NCBI RefSeq assembly: GCF_900101465.1 | Contig: NZ_FMZM01000001.1 | Location: 620,001 to 684,000 of the forward strand | Reading direction: 5' to 3' | DNA: 64,000 nt | Source: Nocardioides lianchengensis | GTDB taxonomy: Bacteria > Actinomycetota > Actinomycetes > Propionibacteriales > Nocardioidaceae | The notes under the pieces: generated by a model | Told to the model about the DNA's origin: nothing | Database searches by the model: none | What the model saw: only the letters and a program-made list of their open reading frames with translations | In this document: positions 35,422 to 43,258 of the stretch, piece by piece | How the letters are laid out: each line of letters begins with the position of its first letter | How positions within the stretch are numbered: the first letter of the stretch is position 1 | Program-made: the position numbers and the translations under genes

Positions 35422-36294
35422 GTGCGCATCGACCTCCACACCCACTCCCGGGCGAGCGATGGCACCCAGACCCCTCGCGAGCTCGTGCAGGCGGCCGCCG
35501 CGGCCGGGCTCGAGGTGCTGGCGATCACCGACCACGACACGGCCGAGGGCTGGGCGGAGGCGGCCGAGGCGGCGTCCGGGTCCGGCGTCGAGCTGGTGCG
35601 CGGCATGGAGATCAGCACCAAGCACGGGCACCGCGGCGTGCACCTGCTGGCCTACCTGCCGGACCCGTCGTACACCCCGCTCGTGACGGAGCTCGACGCC
35701 GTCCTCGACGGTCGGCGGGCCCGGGTCCCGATGATGCTGGAGCGGCTCCGGTCGCTGGGCGTGGAGATCACCGAGGACGACGTACGACGGGCCGGGCCCG
35801 GCACCGCCGCGACCGGTCGGCCGCACGTCGCCGACGCGCTGGTGACGCTCGGTGTGGTCGGCGACCGCACCGAGGCGTTCGACCGCTTCCTCGGCGCCGG
35901 CCGGCCCGCCAACGTCGACCGGTACGCCGCTCCGCTGCTCGACACGATCCGGCTGGTCGCGGCGGCCGGTGGGGTGAGCGTGGTCGCGCACCCGTGGGGC
36001 CGGAGCCTGCACCGGCTCTCCGAGGCCGACCTGGCCGGCTTCCAGGACGCCGGACTGTCCGGCCTCGAGGTCGACCACCAGGACCACGACCCCGCCGCCC
36101 GCGCGGAGCTGCGGGCGATCGCGGACAACCTCGGGCTGGTCGTCACCGGCTCCAGCGACCACCACGGCGCCGGCAAGCTCGACCACGAGCTCGGCGTGAA
36201 CACCACCGCCCCCGAGGAGTACGCCCGGCTCCTCGACCTGGCCGCCGCCGCTGCGTCCGCCTCGGGCCGGGAGACCCCGCCGGTGGTCCGCTGA
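35422..36294 (+). CDS. PHP domain phosphoesterase
   Basis: Metal-dependent phosphoesterase of 290 aa. Metal ligands are visible as HTH in IDLHTHSRASDGT, D and H in ITDHDT, Glu in GMEIST, H in GVHLLAYL, H in VVAHPWG, and DHH in GSSDHHG. This is the trpH/YciV-like group; characterised relatives remove 3'-phosphates or trim RNA 5' ends (RNase AM, 3',5'-nucleoside bisphosphate phosphatase). TGATG overlap links it to marC. The exact substrate is inferred only from family. Confidence 0.92.
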   Translation: MRIDLHTHSRASDGTQTPRELVQAAAAAGLEVLAITDHDTAEGWAEAAEAASGSGVELVRGMEISTKHGHRGVHLLAYLPDPSYTPLVTELDAVLDGRRARVPMMLERLRSLGVEITEDDVRRAGPGTAATGRPHVADALVTLGVVGDRTEAFDRFLGAGRPANVDRYAAPLLDTIRLVAAAGGVSVVAHPWGRSLHRLSEADLAGFQDAGLSGLEVDHQDHDPAARAELRAIADNLGLVVTGSSDHHGAGKLDHELGVNTTAPEEYARLLDLAAAAASASGRETPPVVR

Positions 36295-36908
36295 TGGGCG
36301 TCCTCGACACCGTCCTGCTCGTCGAGGTCTTCGTGACCCTCTTCGTGATCATGGACCCGGTCGGCACCGTGCCGATCTTCCTGTCCCTGACCAGCGGCCG
36401 GTCCGCCGCGACGGCGCGCCGGGCGGCCTGGCAGGCGGTCGCGGTGTCGTTCTTCGTGATCACCTGCTTCGCCTTCTTCGGCCAGCAGATCCTGTCCTAC
36501 CTGCATATCTCGCTGCCCGCCCTCCAGGCCGCCGGCGGGCTGCTGCTCCTGCTGGTCGCCCTCGAGCTGCTGACCGGCAAGGAGGACTCGATGGTCGCCT
36601 CGACCGGCGGCAACGTGGCCCTGGTGCCCCTCGGCACCCCGCTGCTGGCCGGCCCCGGCGCGATCGTCGCGACGATGCTGTTCGTCGAGCAGGTCGACGA
36701 CTCCGCCACCTTCCTCGCGGTCGGGCTCGGGGTCATCGGCGTGCACGCCTGCCTGTGGGCGGCGATGCGGTTCTCGCTGCCCATCCTGCGGCTGATCCGC
36801 GAGAGCGGCGTCCTGCTCGTCACCCGGATCGCCGGTCTGCTGCTCTCGGCCATCGCGGTTCAGCTGGTGGCGGACGCCGTACGCGCCTTCATCGCCGGCG
36901 AGGGCTGA
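36294..36908 (+). CDS. MarC family membrane protein
   Basis: Integral membrane protein of 204 aa with six predicted helices. Family motifs include FVIMDPVGTVPIFLSLT near the N-terminus, ALQAAGGLLLLLVALELL and VPLGTPLLAGPGAIVATML. MarC/UPF0056 proteins were once linked to antibiotic resistance, but that role was not supported; function is unknown. The ATG overlaps the PHP stop by one base, so the two are co-translated. Confidence 0.93.
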   Translation: MGVLDTVLLVEVFVTLFVIMDPVGTVPIFLSLTSGRSAATARRAAWQAVAVSFFVITCFAFFGQQILSYLHISLPALQAAGGLLLLLVALELLTGKEDSMVASTGGNVALVPLGTPLLAGPGAIVATMLFVEQVDDSATFLAVGLGVIGVHACLWAAMRFSLPILRLIRESGVLLVTRIAGLLLSAIAVQLVADAVRAFIAGEG

Positions 36909-36911
36909 GCG

Positions 36912-37006
36912 GCGGCAGCGACCGAGGAACGAGGACGCTGCCGCGAGAGCGAAGGGTTGAGCGAGCGCCGGCCCGAGCCTGCGAGGGCCGGACCGCGTGT
37001 CGAAAC
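36912..37006. repeat. REP-like unit, copy B
   Basis: Hairpin 1: GCGGCAGCG...CGCTGCCGC with loop GAGGAACGA (36924-36932). Hairpin 2: CCGGCCC and GGGCCGG around GAGCCTGCGA (36975-36984). It ends in CCGCGTGTCGAAACCC. Loops are identical to copy A at 8447-8550, while stems differ but remain complementary. Confidence 0.78.
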
Positions 37007-37038
37007 CCATCCGGTGTTCGCGATCCCATGAAGCGGGG

Positions 37039-37092
37039 ACGCGCCAGCGGACCCGCTGATGGTGGTCGAGGTCGCGACGGCGTGTCGAGACC
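37039..37092. repeat. inverted copy of the 14.7-14.9 kb dispersed repeat
   Basis: Starts ACGCGCCAGCGGACCCGCTG, the reverse complement of block B at 14777-14826, and runs on to GGCGTGTCGAGACC. It lies in the marC-SDR spacer, directly after REP-like copy B. Confidence 0.75.
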
Positions 37093-37114
37093 GATCCTGG
37101 TCCCGCAAGCAGGA

Positions 37115-37885
37115 TCAGCGACGCCCCAGCGCCTGGAACCGCTGCAGCAGCGAGTTCGGCACCAGCCGGGCGGCGGTGGTGATCACCTTGTACTGCGCGC
37201 CGGGGATCGAGTAGACCCGGCCCTTGTCGTAGTCGGCGAGGGCCCGCACGACCAGGTCGTCGGCGTCGAGCCAGAGGAAGTCGGGCGCCGAGCCCCGGCT
37301 GACGTCCATCCGCTCGTGGAACTCGGTCTTCGTGAAGCCCGGGCAGAGCGACATGACGGTGACTCCGTGCGGCCGGTACTCGTTCGCCGCCCACTCGCTG
37401 AAGCTGTTGACCCACGCCTTGGCCGCCGCGTAGGTGCCGCGGGGCAGGAAGGCGGCCACGCTGGAGACGTTGATGACGCCCCCGCGGCCGCGCTCGGCCA
37501 TCGGCCCGAGGGCGGCGTGGCTGAGCCGGAGCACGGCGGTCACCAGCACGTCGAGCATCGCGGTCTCGGCGTCGGCGTCGTTGTCGAGGAACCGGTGCTT
37601 GAGGCCGAAGCCGGCGTTGTTGACCAGCAGCTCGACCGGCCGGGCGGGATCGCGCAGGCGGGCCTCGACGGTCGCGAGCGCGGCGCGGTCGGTCAGGTCG
37701 GCGGGGAGCACCTCCACCTCCACGCCGTACGACGCCCGCAGCTCGCCGGCCACCTCCTCCAGACGGGCGACGTCGCGGGCGACCAGGACCAGGTCGTGCC
37801 CGCGACGGGCCAGCTGGTCGGCGAAGGACCGGCCGATGCCTGCGGTGGGTCCGGTGACGAGGGCGGTGCCGGTGCGGGAGGACAT
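37115..37885 (-). CDS. short-chain dehydrogenase/reductase
   Basis: Classical SDR of 256 aa. The NAD(P)-binding TGPTAGIG is at residues 11-18, NNAGFG is the conserved stabilising motif, and the catalytic Ser/Tyr/Lys appear in INVSSVAAF and TYAAAKAW. A basic residue after the glycine loop (VARD) suggests NADP. The substrate is unknown; the C-terminal sequence resembles SDRs acting on lipids or steroids. It is convergent with marC across a repeat-rich spacer and divergent from parA. Confidence 0.93.
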   Translation of the reverse strand: MSSRTGTALVTGPTAGIGRSFADQLARRGHDLVLVARDVARLEEVAGELRASYGVEVEVLPADLTDRAALATVEARLRDPARPVELLVNNAGFGLKHRFLDNDADAETAMLDVLVTAVLRLSHAALGPMAERGRGGVINVSSVAAFLPRGTYAAAKAWVNSFSEWAANEYRPHGVTVMSLCPGFTKTEFHERMDVSRGSAPDFLWLDADDLVVRALADYDKGRVYSIPGAQYKVITTAARLVPNSLLQRFQALGRR

Positions 37886-37945
37886 GCGGTGAAGTCTGGC
37901 AGGGCCTCCCGGTCGTGCGCCTCCCCGTCGGGCATGATGGACCCG

Positions 37946-38746
37946 ATGACGACGACACTCGCGGTCGCCAACCAGAAGGGCGGCGTCGCCAAGACCACCT
38001 CGGTGGCCTCGATCGGCGCTGCGCTCGCCGAGCTGGGCCACTCGGTGCTGCTCGTCGACCTCGATCCCCAGGCCTGCCTCACCTTCTCCCTCGGCGTCGA
38101 TCCCGAGGACCTCGAGCTGTCGGTCCACCACGTCCTCACGAAGGGCGTCGAGCCGGGCGAGGTGATCCTCGAGACCGAGGACGGCGTCGACCTCCTCCCG
38201 GCCACCATCGAGCTGGCCCGCGCCGAGGCCGACCTGCTGACCCGGACCGGCCGCGAGCACGTCATCAAGACCGCGATCGAGGACCTCGACGTCGACTACG
38301 ACTGGATCCTCCTCGACTGCCCGCCGTCGCTCGGCGTCCTCACCGTCGCGGCCCTGACCGCGGCCACCGGCGTCCTGGTGCCGCTGCAGTGCGAGACGCT
38401 CTCCCACCGCGGGGTCGGCCAGCTGCTCGACACCGTCCACGACGTACGGCGCTTCACGAACAAGAAGCTCGAGGTCTGGGGCGTCCTCCCCACCCTGTAC
38501 GACGGCCGCACCACCCACGCGCGCACGGTCCTGGAGACCATCTCCGAGACGTACGACCTCGAGGTCGTCGAGCCGCCGATCCCGAAGACCATCAAGTTCG
38601 CCGAGGCGCCGGCCGCGGGTCGGTCGATCCTGGCCACCAGCCGCTCCAGCAAGGGCGCGGCCGCCTACCGCGAGGTGGCCGCCAATCTGGTCACCCGGTC
38701 GCAGCGGAAGCCGGCCCGGCCGGCCAAGCGGGCGAAGAAGAAGTGA
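37946..38746 (+). CDS. ParA family ATPase
   Basis: MinD/ParA-type ATPase of 266 aa. The deviant Walker A QKGGVAKTT is near residues 10-18, Walker A' is DLDPQACLTFSLG, and Walker B is DWILLDCPPSLG. A Lys/Arg-rich tail (PARPAKRAKKK) could bind DNA or membrane. No parB lies nearby, so it is an orphan ParA rather than the main chromosome-segregation copy. ATG 37946 is seven bases after CATGAT (possible leaderless -10); ATG 37937 is in frame. GTGA overlap couples it to the next gene, an L,D-transpeptidase. Confidence 0.92.
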   Translation: MTTTLAVANQKGGVAKTTSVASIGAALAELGHSVLLVDLDPQACLTFSLGVDPEDLELSVHHVLTKGVEPGEVILETEDGVDLLPATIELARAEADLLTRTGREHVIKTAIEDLDVDYDWILLDCPPSLGVLTVAALTAATGVLVPLQCETLSHRGVGQLLDTVHDVRRFTNKKLEVWGVLPTLYDGRTTHARTVLETISETYDLEVVEPPIPKTIKFAEAPAAGRSILATSRSSKGAAAYREVAANLVTRSQRKPARPAKRAKKK

Positions 38747-39438
38747 GCCGTCACAAGGCGACCTCGGTCCGCCCCCGCTACGGCCGGATCTCGGTGCTCG
38801 GCGCCTCGCTGGCCGTGACCCTGGTCGCCGTGCTCGGCGGCACCGGCGCGCTGCCGGCGGCGCTCTCCGGCGCCGGGAGCCCGTCGGCGGCCATCGCCCG
38901 GGACGACCCGGCGCCGGCCGCCGCGGAGCCGACCCCGAGCGGCACCCCGGCGCCCTCGACCGAGACGCAGGCGGACACGCAGGCGGAGGTCGAGACGCAG
39001 GCCGAGCCCGAGGTCGATCCCGCCGCCGACACCACGCTCCCGGCCGACTCGGGCAGCGGACGCCGGATCGTGTTCAGCGAGAGCCGCCAGCGGGTGTGGC
39101 TGATCGAGGACGACGAGCAGGTCCGCCGTACCTATCTGGCGTCGGGGAGCCTCACCGACAACCTCGACCCCGGCACGTACGACGTCTACTCGCGCTCCGA
39201 GGACGCCGTCGGCATCGACGACTCCGGGACGATGAAGTACTTCGTGCGCTTCACCCGCGGCGACACCGGCGCGGCCATCGGGTTCCACGACATCCCGGTG
39301 GACGAGGGCAAGCGGGTCCAGACCCTGGCCCAGCTCGGCACCCCGCAGTCGCACGGCTGCATCCGCCAGAAGCGCTCCGACGCGATCGCCCTGTGGGACT
39401 TCGCCCCGCTCGGCACCACCGTCGTCGTCACCGCGTAG
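38743..39438 (+). CDS. L,D-transpeptidase (YkuD domain), membrane-anchored
   Basis: Cell-wall enzyme of 231 aa. An N-terminal membrane anchor (about 17-38) and an exposed Ala/Pro/Thr/Glu-rich linker (45-105) lead to a YkuD domain (about 108-231) with catalytic GFHDIP and SHGCIRQ; the Cys is the nucleophile. L,D-transpeptidases make 3-3 crosslinks in peptidoglycan or attach proteins. The GTG start overlaps the parA stop, an unusual coupling. A strong terminator follows 12 bases after the stop. Confidence 0.9.
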   Translation: MSRHKATSVRPRYGRISVLGASLAVTLVAVLGGTGALPAALSGAGSPSAAIARDDPAPAAAEPTPSGTPAPSTETQADTQAEVETQAEPEVDPAADTTLPADSGSGRRIVFSESRQRVWLIEDDEQVRRTYLASGSLTDNLDPGTYDVYSRSEDAVGIDDSGTMKYFVRFTRGDTGAAIGFHDIPVDEGKRVQTLAQLGTPQSHGCIRQKRSDAIALWDFAPLGTTVVVTA

Positions 39439-39449
39439 GCCCGAACGCG

Positions 39450-39488
39450 CCGGAGCCCCCGGCGTACCAGGTACGCCGGGGGCTCCGG
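39450..39488. terminator. terminator between L,D-transpeptidase and DEAD helicase genes
   Basis: 19-nt arms (CCGGAGCCCCCGGCGTACC and its complement) around a single A. It lies between two convergent stop codons, so it probably works in both directions. Confidence 0.85.
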
Positions 39489-39507
39489 GTCGATCGGTCG
39501 GGGACGC

Positions 39508-40965
39508 TCAGGCGTCGGCCGGGGCGGCGCTCGCCTGGCCCTCGCCGGAGCCGCCCTGCCCACCCGAGCCGCCGCGCCGACGGCGACGACGGTTGCGGCT
39601 GGCGCCGGCGGGACGCTCGCCGCCCTCGGCCGGGGCACCCTCGGCCGCGGGGGCCGAGCCCTCGGCGACGGTCTCGCCGCTGCGGGTGCGGGTGCGGCTG
39701 CGGTTGCTGCGGGCGCGCGCGGGGCGGTCGCCGTCGCGGCGGTCCCGGTCCTCACGCGGCTTGCGCTCGACGGGGGCCGGGTCGACGACGCGGCCCTTGG
39801 TGCCGGGGGCGATGCCCTGGTCGTGGAAGAGGTGCTCGGAGGTGGAGTAGGTCTCGACCGGCTCGTCGAACGGCAGGTCGAGGGCCTTGTTGATCATCTT
39901 CCAGCGGTGCAGGTCGGCCCAGTCGACGAAGGTGATCGCGATGCCGGAGGCCCCCGCGCGGCCGGTGCGGCCGATCCGGTGGACGTAGGTCTTGTCGTCC
40001 TCGGGGCAGGTGTAGTTGATGACGTGGGAGACGCCCCGGACGTCGATGCCGCGGGCGGCGACGTCGGTGGCGACCAGGACCTGGATCTTGTCCTCGCGGA
40101 ACTTGGTCAGCGCCTTCTCGCGCGCCACCTGCGCCATGTCGCCGTGCAGCGGGCTGGCCTTGAAGCCGCGCTCGGTCAGGTCGTCGGCGACCCGCTGGGC
40201 CTGCCGCTTGGTGCGGGTGAAGACGATGATCTTCTCGACGTCCTCGGCCTGCAGGATCCGGCCGATGATCTCGGGCTTGTCGAGGTCATGGGCCTGGTAG
40301 ATGAACTGCGCGGTCGCCGGCACCGTCGCGTTCTCGTACGACGACTCGGCGCGGATGTTCATCGGGTGCCGCATGTGCATGCGGGCCAGGGACACGATCG
40401 CCGACGGCATGGTGGCCGAGAAGAGCATGGTCTGGCGGGTCTCGGGCGTCATCCGCAGCAGCCGCTCGACGTCGGGCAGGAAGCCCAGGTCGAGCATCTC
40501 GTCGGCCTCGTCGAGGACCAGCGCGTGAACGTGGGACAGGTCGAGGGCCCGGCGGTTGGCCAGGTCGATCAGCCGACCGGGCGTGCCGACGACGATGTCG
40601 ACGCCGGACTCGAGGGCCTCCAGCTGCGTGTCGTAGCCGACGCCGCCGTAGACGGTCAGGACCCGGAGACCGGTGTCCTTGCTGGCCACCGACATGTCGC
40701 TGGAGACCTGGAGCGCGAGCTCACGGGTCGGCGCGACGATGAGGGCCTGCGGCTTGCCCTGGGGCAGGTCGGCGTACGCCGGGTCGGTCGGCGAGACGCT
40801 GCGCTGCAGCACCGGGATGCCGAACGCGAGGGTCTTGCCGGTGCCGGTGCGGGCCTGCCCGATCAGGTCGGTGCCCATCAGCGCGACGGAGAGGGTCATC
40901 TCCTGGATGGCGAAGGGGGTGGTGATGCCGGCGCGCTCGAGCGCGTCGCAAATCTCGGGAAGCAC
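39508..40965 (-). CDS. DEAD-box RNA helicase
   Basis: RNA helicase of at least 485 aa. Motifs: Q-motif PFAIQ, I ARTGTGKT, Ia PTRELALQV, II DEAD, III SATMP, V ATDVAARGIDV, VI HRIGRTGRAG. A basic RGG-like tail follows (about 400-485). It remodels RNA in ribosome assembly or cold adaptation. The GTG at 40965 is the first standard start, but it excludes the upstream TTFRELG segment that carries the conserved Phe before the Q-motif. The frame stays open for 16 codons with only CTG codons (40989, 41013) as possible starts, so the true N-terminus may use CTG. Confidence 0.9.
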   Translation of the reverse strand: MLPEICDALERAGITTPFAIQEMTLSVALMGTDLIGQARTGTGKTLAFGIPVLQRSVSPTDPAYADLPQGKPQALIVAPTRELALQVSSDMSVASKDTGLRVLTVYGGVGYDTQLEALESGVDIVVGTPGRLIDLANRRALDLSHVHALVLDEADEMLDLGFLPDVERLLRMTPETRQTMLFSATMPSAIVSLARMHMRHPMNIRAESSYENATVPATAQFIYQAHDLDKPEIIGRILQAEDVEKIIVFTRTKRQAQRVADDLTERGFKASPLHGDMAQVAREKALTKFREDKIQVLVATDVAARGIDVRGVSHVINYTCPEDDKTYVHRIGRTGRAGASGIAITFVDWADLHRWKMINKALDLPFDEPVETYSTSEHLFHDQGIAPGTKGRVVDPAPVERKPREDRDRRDGDRPARARSNRSRTRTRSGETVAEGSAPAAEGAPAEGGERPAGASRNRRRRRRGGSGGQGGSGEGQASAAPADA

Positions 40966-41127
40966 CCCGAGCTCTCGGAACGTGGTCAGGATCTTGTCGC
41001 TTTCGTGAGTCAGCCGGGATCAACCGAATGATTGTCGGAAGCGGCGGACTCAGGAGCGGTCTGCCGCGCACATACCGGGCGGCTCGCCATCGGGGCGGGC
41101 GCGCCCTCTCGGCGCCCATTCTATCGG

Positions 41128-41133
41128 TAGGGT
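41128..41133 (+). promoter_or_regulatory. -10 box, leaderless ferritin-like gene
   Basis: TAGGGT, six bases, then GTG 41140; no ribosome site. The spacer 40966-41139 also holds the divergent helicase promoter, where I see no clear box. Confidence 0.5.
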
Positions 41134-41139
41134 GCGCCC

Positions 41140-41841
41140 GTGGCCCCATCGACAGCGGACGAGACCCCTCTGGCGTTCCAGGACCCGGTCTACCGCGAGG
41201 CGGTCGTCGACCTGCTCGGCGTGATCGCCTACGGCGAGATCTCGGCGTTCGAGCGACTCGCCGAGGACGCCAAGCTCGCGCCCACCCTCGAGGACAAGGT
41301 GGCCATCGCGACGATGGCCAGCAAGGAGTTCTCGAAGGTGGCCTCGATCCACCAGCGGCTCACCGAGCTCGGGGCCGACCCGTTCGCGGCGATGCAGCCG
41401 TTCAGCGAGGCCATCGACCTCTTCCACGAGCACACCGCGCCCTCGGACTGGTACGAAGGACTCGTCAAGGCGTACGTCGGGGACGGCCTCGCCGACGACT
41501 TCTACCGCGAGATCGCGGCGTACCTCGACACCGGCACCCGCGACCTGGTCGTGGCCTCGATGGAGGACACCGGTCACGCGGCCTTCGCCGTCGAGAAGGT
41601 GCGGGCCGCCATCGCCGCCGACCACCGCCTCGGCGGCCGGCTGGCCCTGTGGGGGCGCCGGCTGATGGGGGAGGCGCTGATCCAGGCGCAGCGGGTCGCG
41701 GCCGACCGCGACGCGCTCTCGGCCCTGCTGGCCGGTGGCGTCGACCGCCCGGGCCTCGACCTGGCCGCGATCGGCCGGATGTTCACCCGGCTCACCGACC
41801 GGCACACCGAGCGGATGGCCGAACTCGGCCTCGCCAGCTGA
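41140..41841 (+). CDS. ferritin-like fold protein
   Basis: Helical protein of 233 aa of the ferritin-like superfamily. Helices carry YGEISAFERLAEDAK and KEFSKVASIHQRLTEL, giving Glu and ExxH-like ligands of a possible di-iron site, with later AAYLDTGTRDLVVASMEDTGHAAF. It resembles tRNA-hydroxylase (MiaE)-like folds. The same gene sits beside the DEAD helicase and DUF3107 in many actinobacteria. Whether metal is bound is not established. Confidence 0.83.
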   Translation: MAPSTADETPLAFQDPVYREAVVDLLGVIAYGEISAFERLAEDAKLAPTLEDKVAIATMASKEFSKVASIHQRLTELGADPFAAMQPFSEAIDLFHEHTAPSDWYEGLVKAYVGDGLADDFYREIAAYLDTGTRDLVVASMEDTGHAAFAVEKVRAAIAADHRLGGRLALWGRRLMGEALIQAQRVAADRDALSALLAGGVDRPGLDLAAIGRMFTRLTDRHTERMAELGLAS

Positions 41842-41892
41842 CCCGTCGATCCCAAACCGACACGCCGCGAGAAGCGGACATCCAGTGACGGG

Positions 41893-42165
41893 TCAGGGGC
41901 GCTGGCGGGCGGCGGCTGCGGCGGCGAGGGTGACCAGGCCGGCGGCGACGCCGACCTGCCAGACGTGGCGCCACCAGTCGAACCCGGGGGTCGTGGGCGA
42001 CCAGATGCTGGTGTAGACGGCGTTGCCGATCAGCACCCCGCCGACCCCGCACAGCACGGTGACCCACAGGGGCACCTCGTCCCGACCGCGCGGAGCCAGC
42101 CACTTGCCGAGGATGCCGACGACCGCGCCGCCCACCAGGGCCCACAGCAGGTCGCTGACGATCAT
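41893..42165 (-). CDS. GlsB/YeaQ/YmgE family small membrane protein
   Basis: Membrane protein of 90 aa with three hydrophobic segments (about 5-24, 34-52, 68-85) and Gly-rich helix patterns (LVGGAVVGILGKWLAP, VLCGVGGVLIGNAVY) typical of the transglycosylase-associated family, usually stress-induced and of unknown function. It converges on the ferritin-like gene; 9-bp inverted arms (TGACCCGTC, 41839-41847 and 41887-41895) bracket the two stops. Confidence 0.83.
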   Translation of the reverse strand: MIVSDLLWALVGGAVVGILGKWLAPRGRDEVPLWVTVLCGVGGVLIGNAVYTSIWSPTTPGFDWWRHVWQVGVAAGLVTLAAAAAARQRP

Positions 42166-42202
42166 CGGTCGGGGTCGTTCCGGGCGGTCGGGTCGGGACG
42201 GG

Positions 42203-42424
42203 CTAGCTGCGGAAGCCGACCTGGCCGGCGACGCCGCCGCCGACCTCGACGTACGAGATGCCCGCGGCGGGGACGATGATCTTGCGGCCCTTGGTGTCGG
42301 TCAGGGCGAGGACGCCTCCGGCCGCCACGGCGTCCGCGAGCAGCTTCTCGACGTTCTCGGCCGTCTCGTCGGTGTCGACCACCAGCTCGCGCGGCGAGTG
42401 CTGCACGCCGATCTTGACCTCCAC
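42203..42424 (-). CDS. DUF3107 family protein
   Basis: Actinobacterial protein of 73 aa: VEVKIGVQHSPRELVVDTDE, a central helix, then IIVPAAGISYVEVGG. The fold is a small alpha/beta unit; function is unknown. GTG 42424 has AGGAG six bases upstream. It follows the tetR gene on the same strand, a pairing conserved across actinobacteria. Confidence 0.88.
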   Translation of the reverse strand: MEVKIGVQHSPRELVVDTDETAENVEKLLADAVAAGGVLALTDTKGRKIIVPAAGISYVEVGGGVAGQVGFRS

Positions 42425-42460
42425 GTGGTGCTCCTTCAGGTAGTTGATGTTGGGCTTGCG

Positions 42461-43099
42461 TCAGTGCTCGTCGGTCTTGGGGTAGCCGCGGATCCCGCGC
42501 CAGGCCAGCCCGGCGACCAGGGCCGCGGCGTCGTTCTGGGCGATGCCGCCGGCCTCGGTGAGCCAGAACCGGGCCGAGACCTGGGCCATTCCCACGAGCG
42601 AGACGGCCAGCAGGCGCGAGGCCTCGTCGGGCAGGCCGGTGTCGTCGTGGATGACCTCGGCGATCAGGGTCGCGCACTCGGCGGTGACCCGGTCGACGTG
42701 GGAACGCACGGCGGGCTCGTTGGTCAGGTCGGACTCGAAGACCAGCCGGAACGCGCCGGTGTCCTGGGCGACGTACTCGTAGAAGACGTCGATCGTCGCG
42801 GCCACCCGCTGCTTGTTGTCCTGGGTGGACTCCAGCGCGCGGCGGCAGTTGTCGATGATCGCGTCGCAGGAGACGTCGAGCAGCGCGAGGTAGAGGTCGA
42901 GCTTGCCGGGGAAGTGCTGGTAGAGCACCGGCTTGGACACCCCGGCCCGCTCGGCGATGTCGTCCATCGCGGCGGCGTGGTAGCCCTGCGCGACGAAGAC
43001 GCCGAGCGCCGACTCGAGCAGCTGGGCGCGCCGCTCGCGCCGCGGCATGCGGCCACCCCGGGGGCGGGCCCCCTCGACGTCGTACTGCCCTGCGCTCAC
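42461..43099 (-). CDS. TetR family transcriptional regulator
   Basis: Repressor-type protein of 212 aa. The N-terminal helix-turn-helix (about 19-66) has ALGVFVAQGYHAAAMDDIAERAGVSKPVLYQHF. The C-terminal ligand domain is helical (about 75-205). GTG 43099 has AGGAG five bases upstream. Between it and divergent moeZ lies CTACCCGTCCGTAG, and 13 of these 14 bases recur after moeZ at 44497, so these may be its operators. Ligand and targets are unknown. Confidence 0.92.
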   Translation of the reverse strand: MSAGQYDVEGARPRGGRMPRRERRAQLLESALGVFVAQGYHAAAMDDIAERAGVSKPVLYQHFPGKLDLYLALLDVSCDAIIDNCRRALESTQDNKQRVAATIDVFYEYVAQDTGAFRLVFESDLTNEPAVRSHVDRVTAECATLIAEVIHDDTGLPDEASRLLAVSLVGMAQVSARFWLTEAGGIAQNDAAALVAGLAWRGIRGYPKTDEH

Positions 43100-43133
43100 T
43101 GTTGCTCCTCCAAGCGGTCAACCGTCCAGAACC

Positions 43134-43147
43134 CTACCCGTCCGTAG
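43134..43147. promoter_or_regulatory. candidate TetR operator
   Basis: CTACCCGTCCGTAG with matching CTAC/GTAG ends, 35 bases upstream of the tetR start. CTACCCGTCCGTAA recurs at 44497-44510. Confidence 0.4.
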
Positions 43148-43258
43148 CCGCGGTCCGGATGACGGGACGCGGTACGACGGGGCGTGGCGTCGCGGGGAAC
43201 ATGGACGGGACGCGCGGTGTTGCCCGAGCGTTGACGACCTAGCAACGAGGAGAGAGTC

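Noticed and set aside
41839-41895. Inverted TGACCCGTC arms as a terminator
   Set aside because: Nine-base arms are 39 bases apart with no tight loop; too weak to list as a terminator, though it brackets two stop codons.
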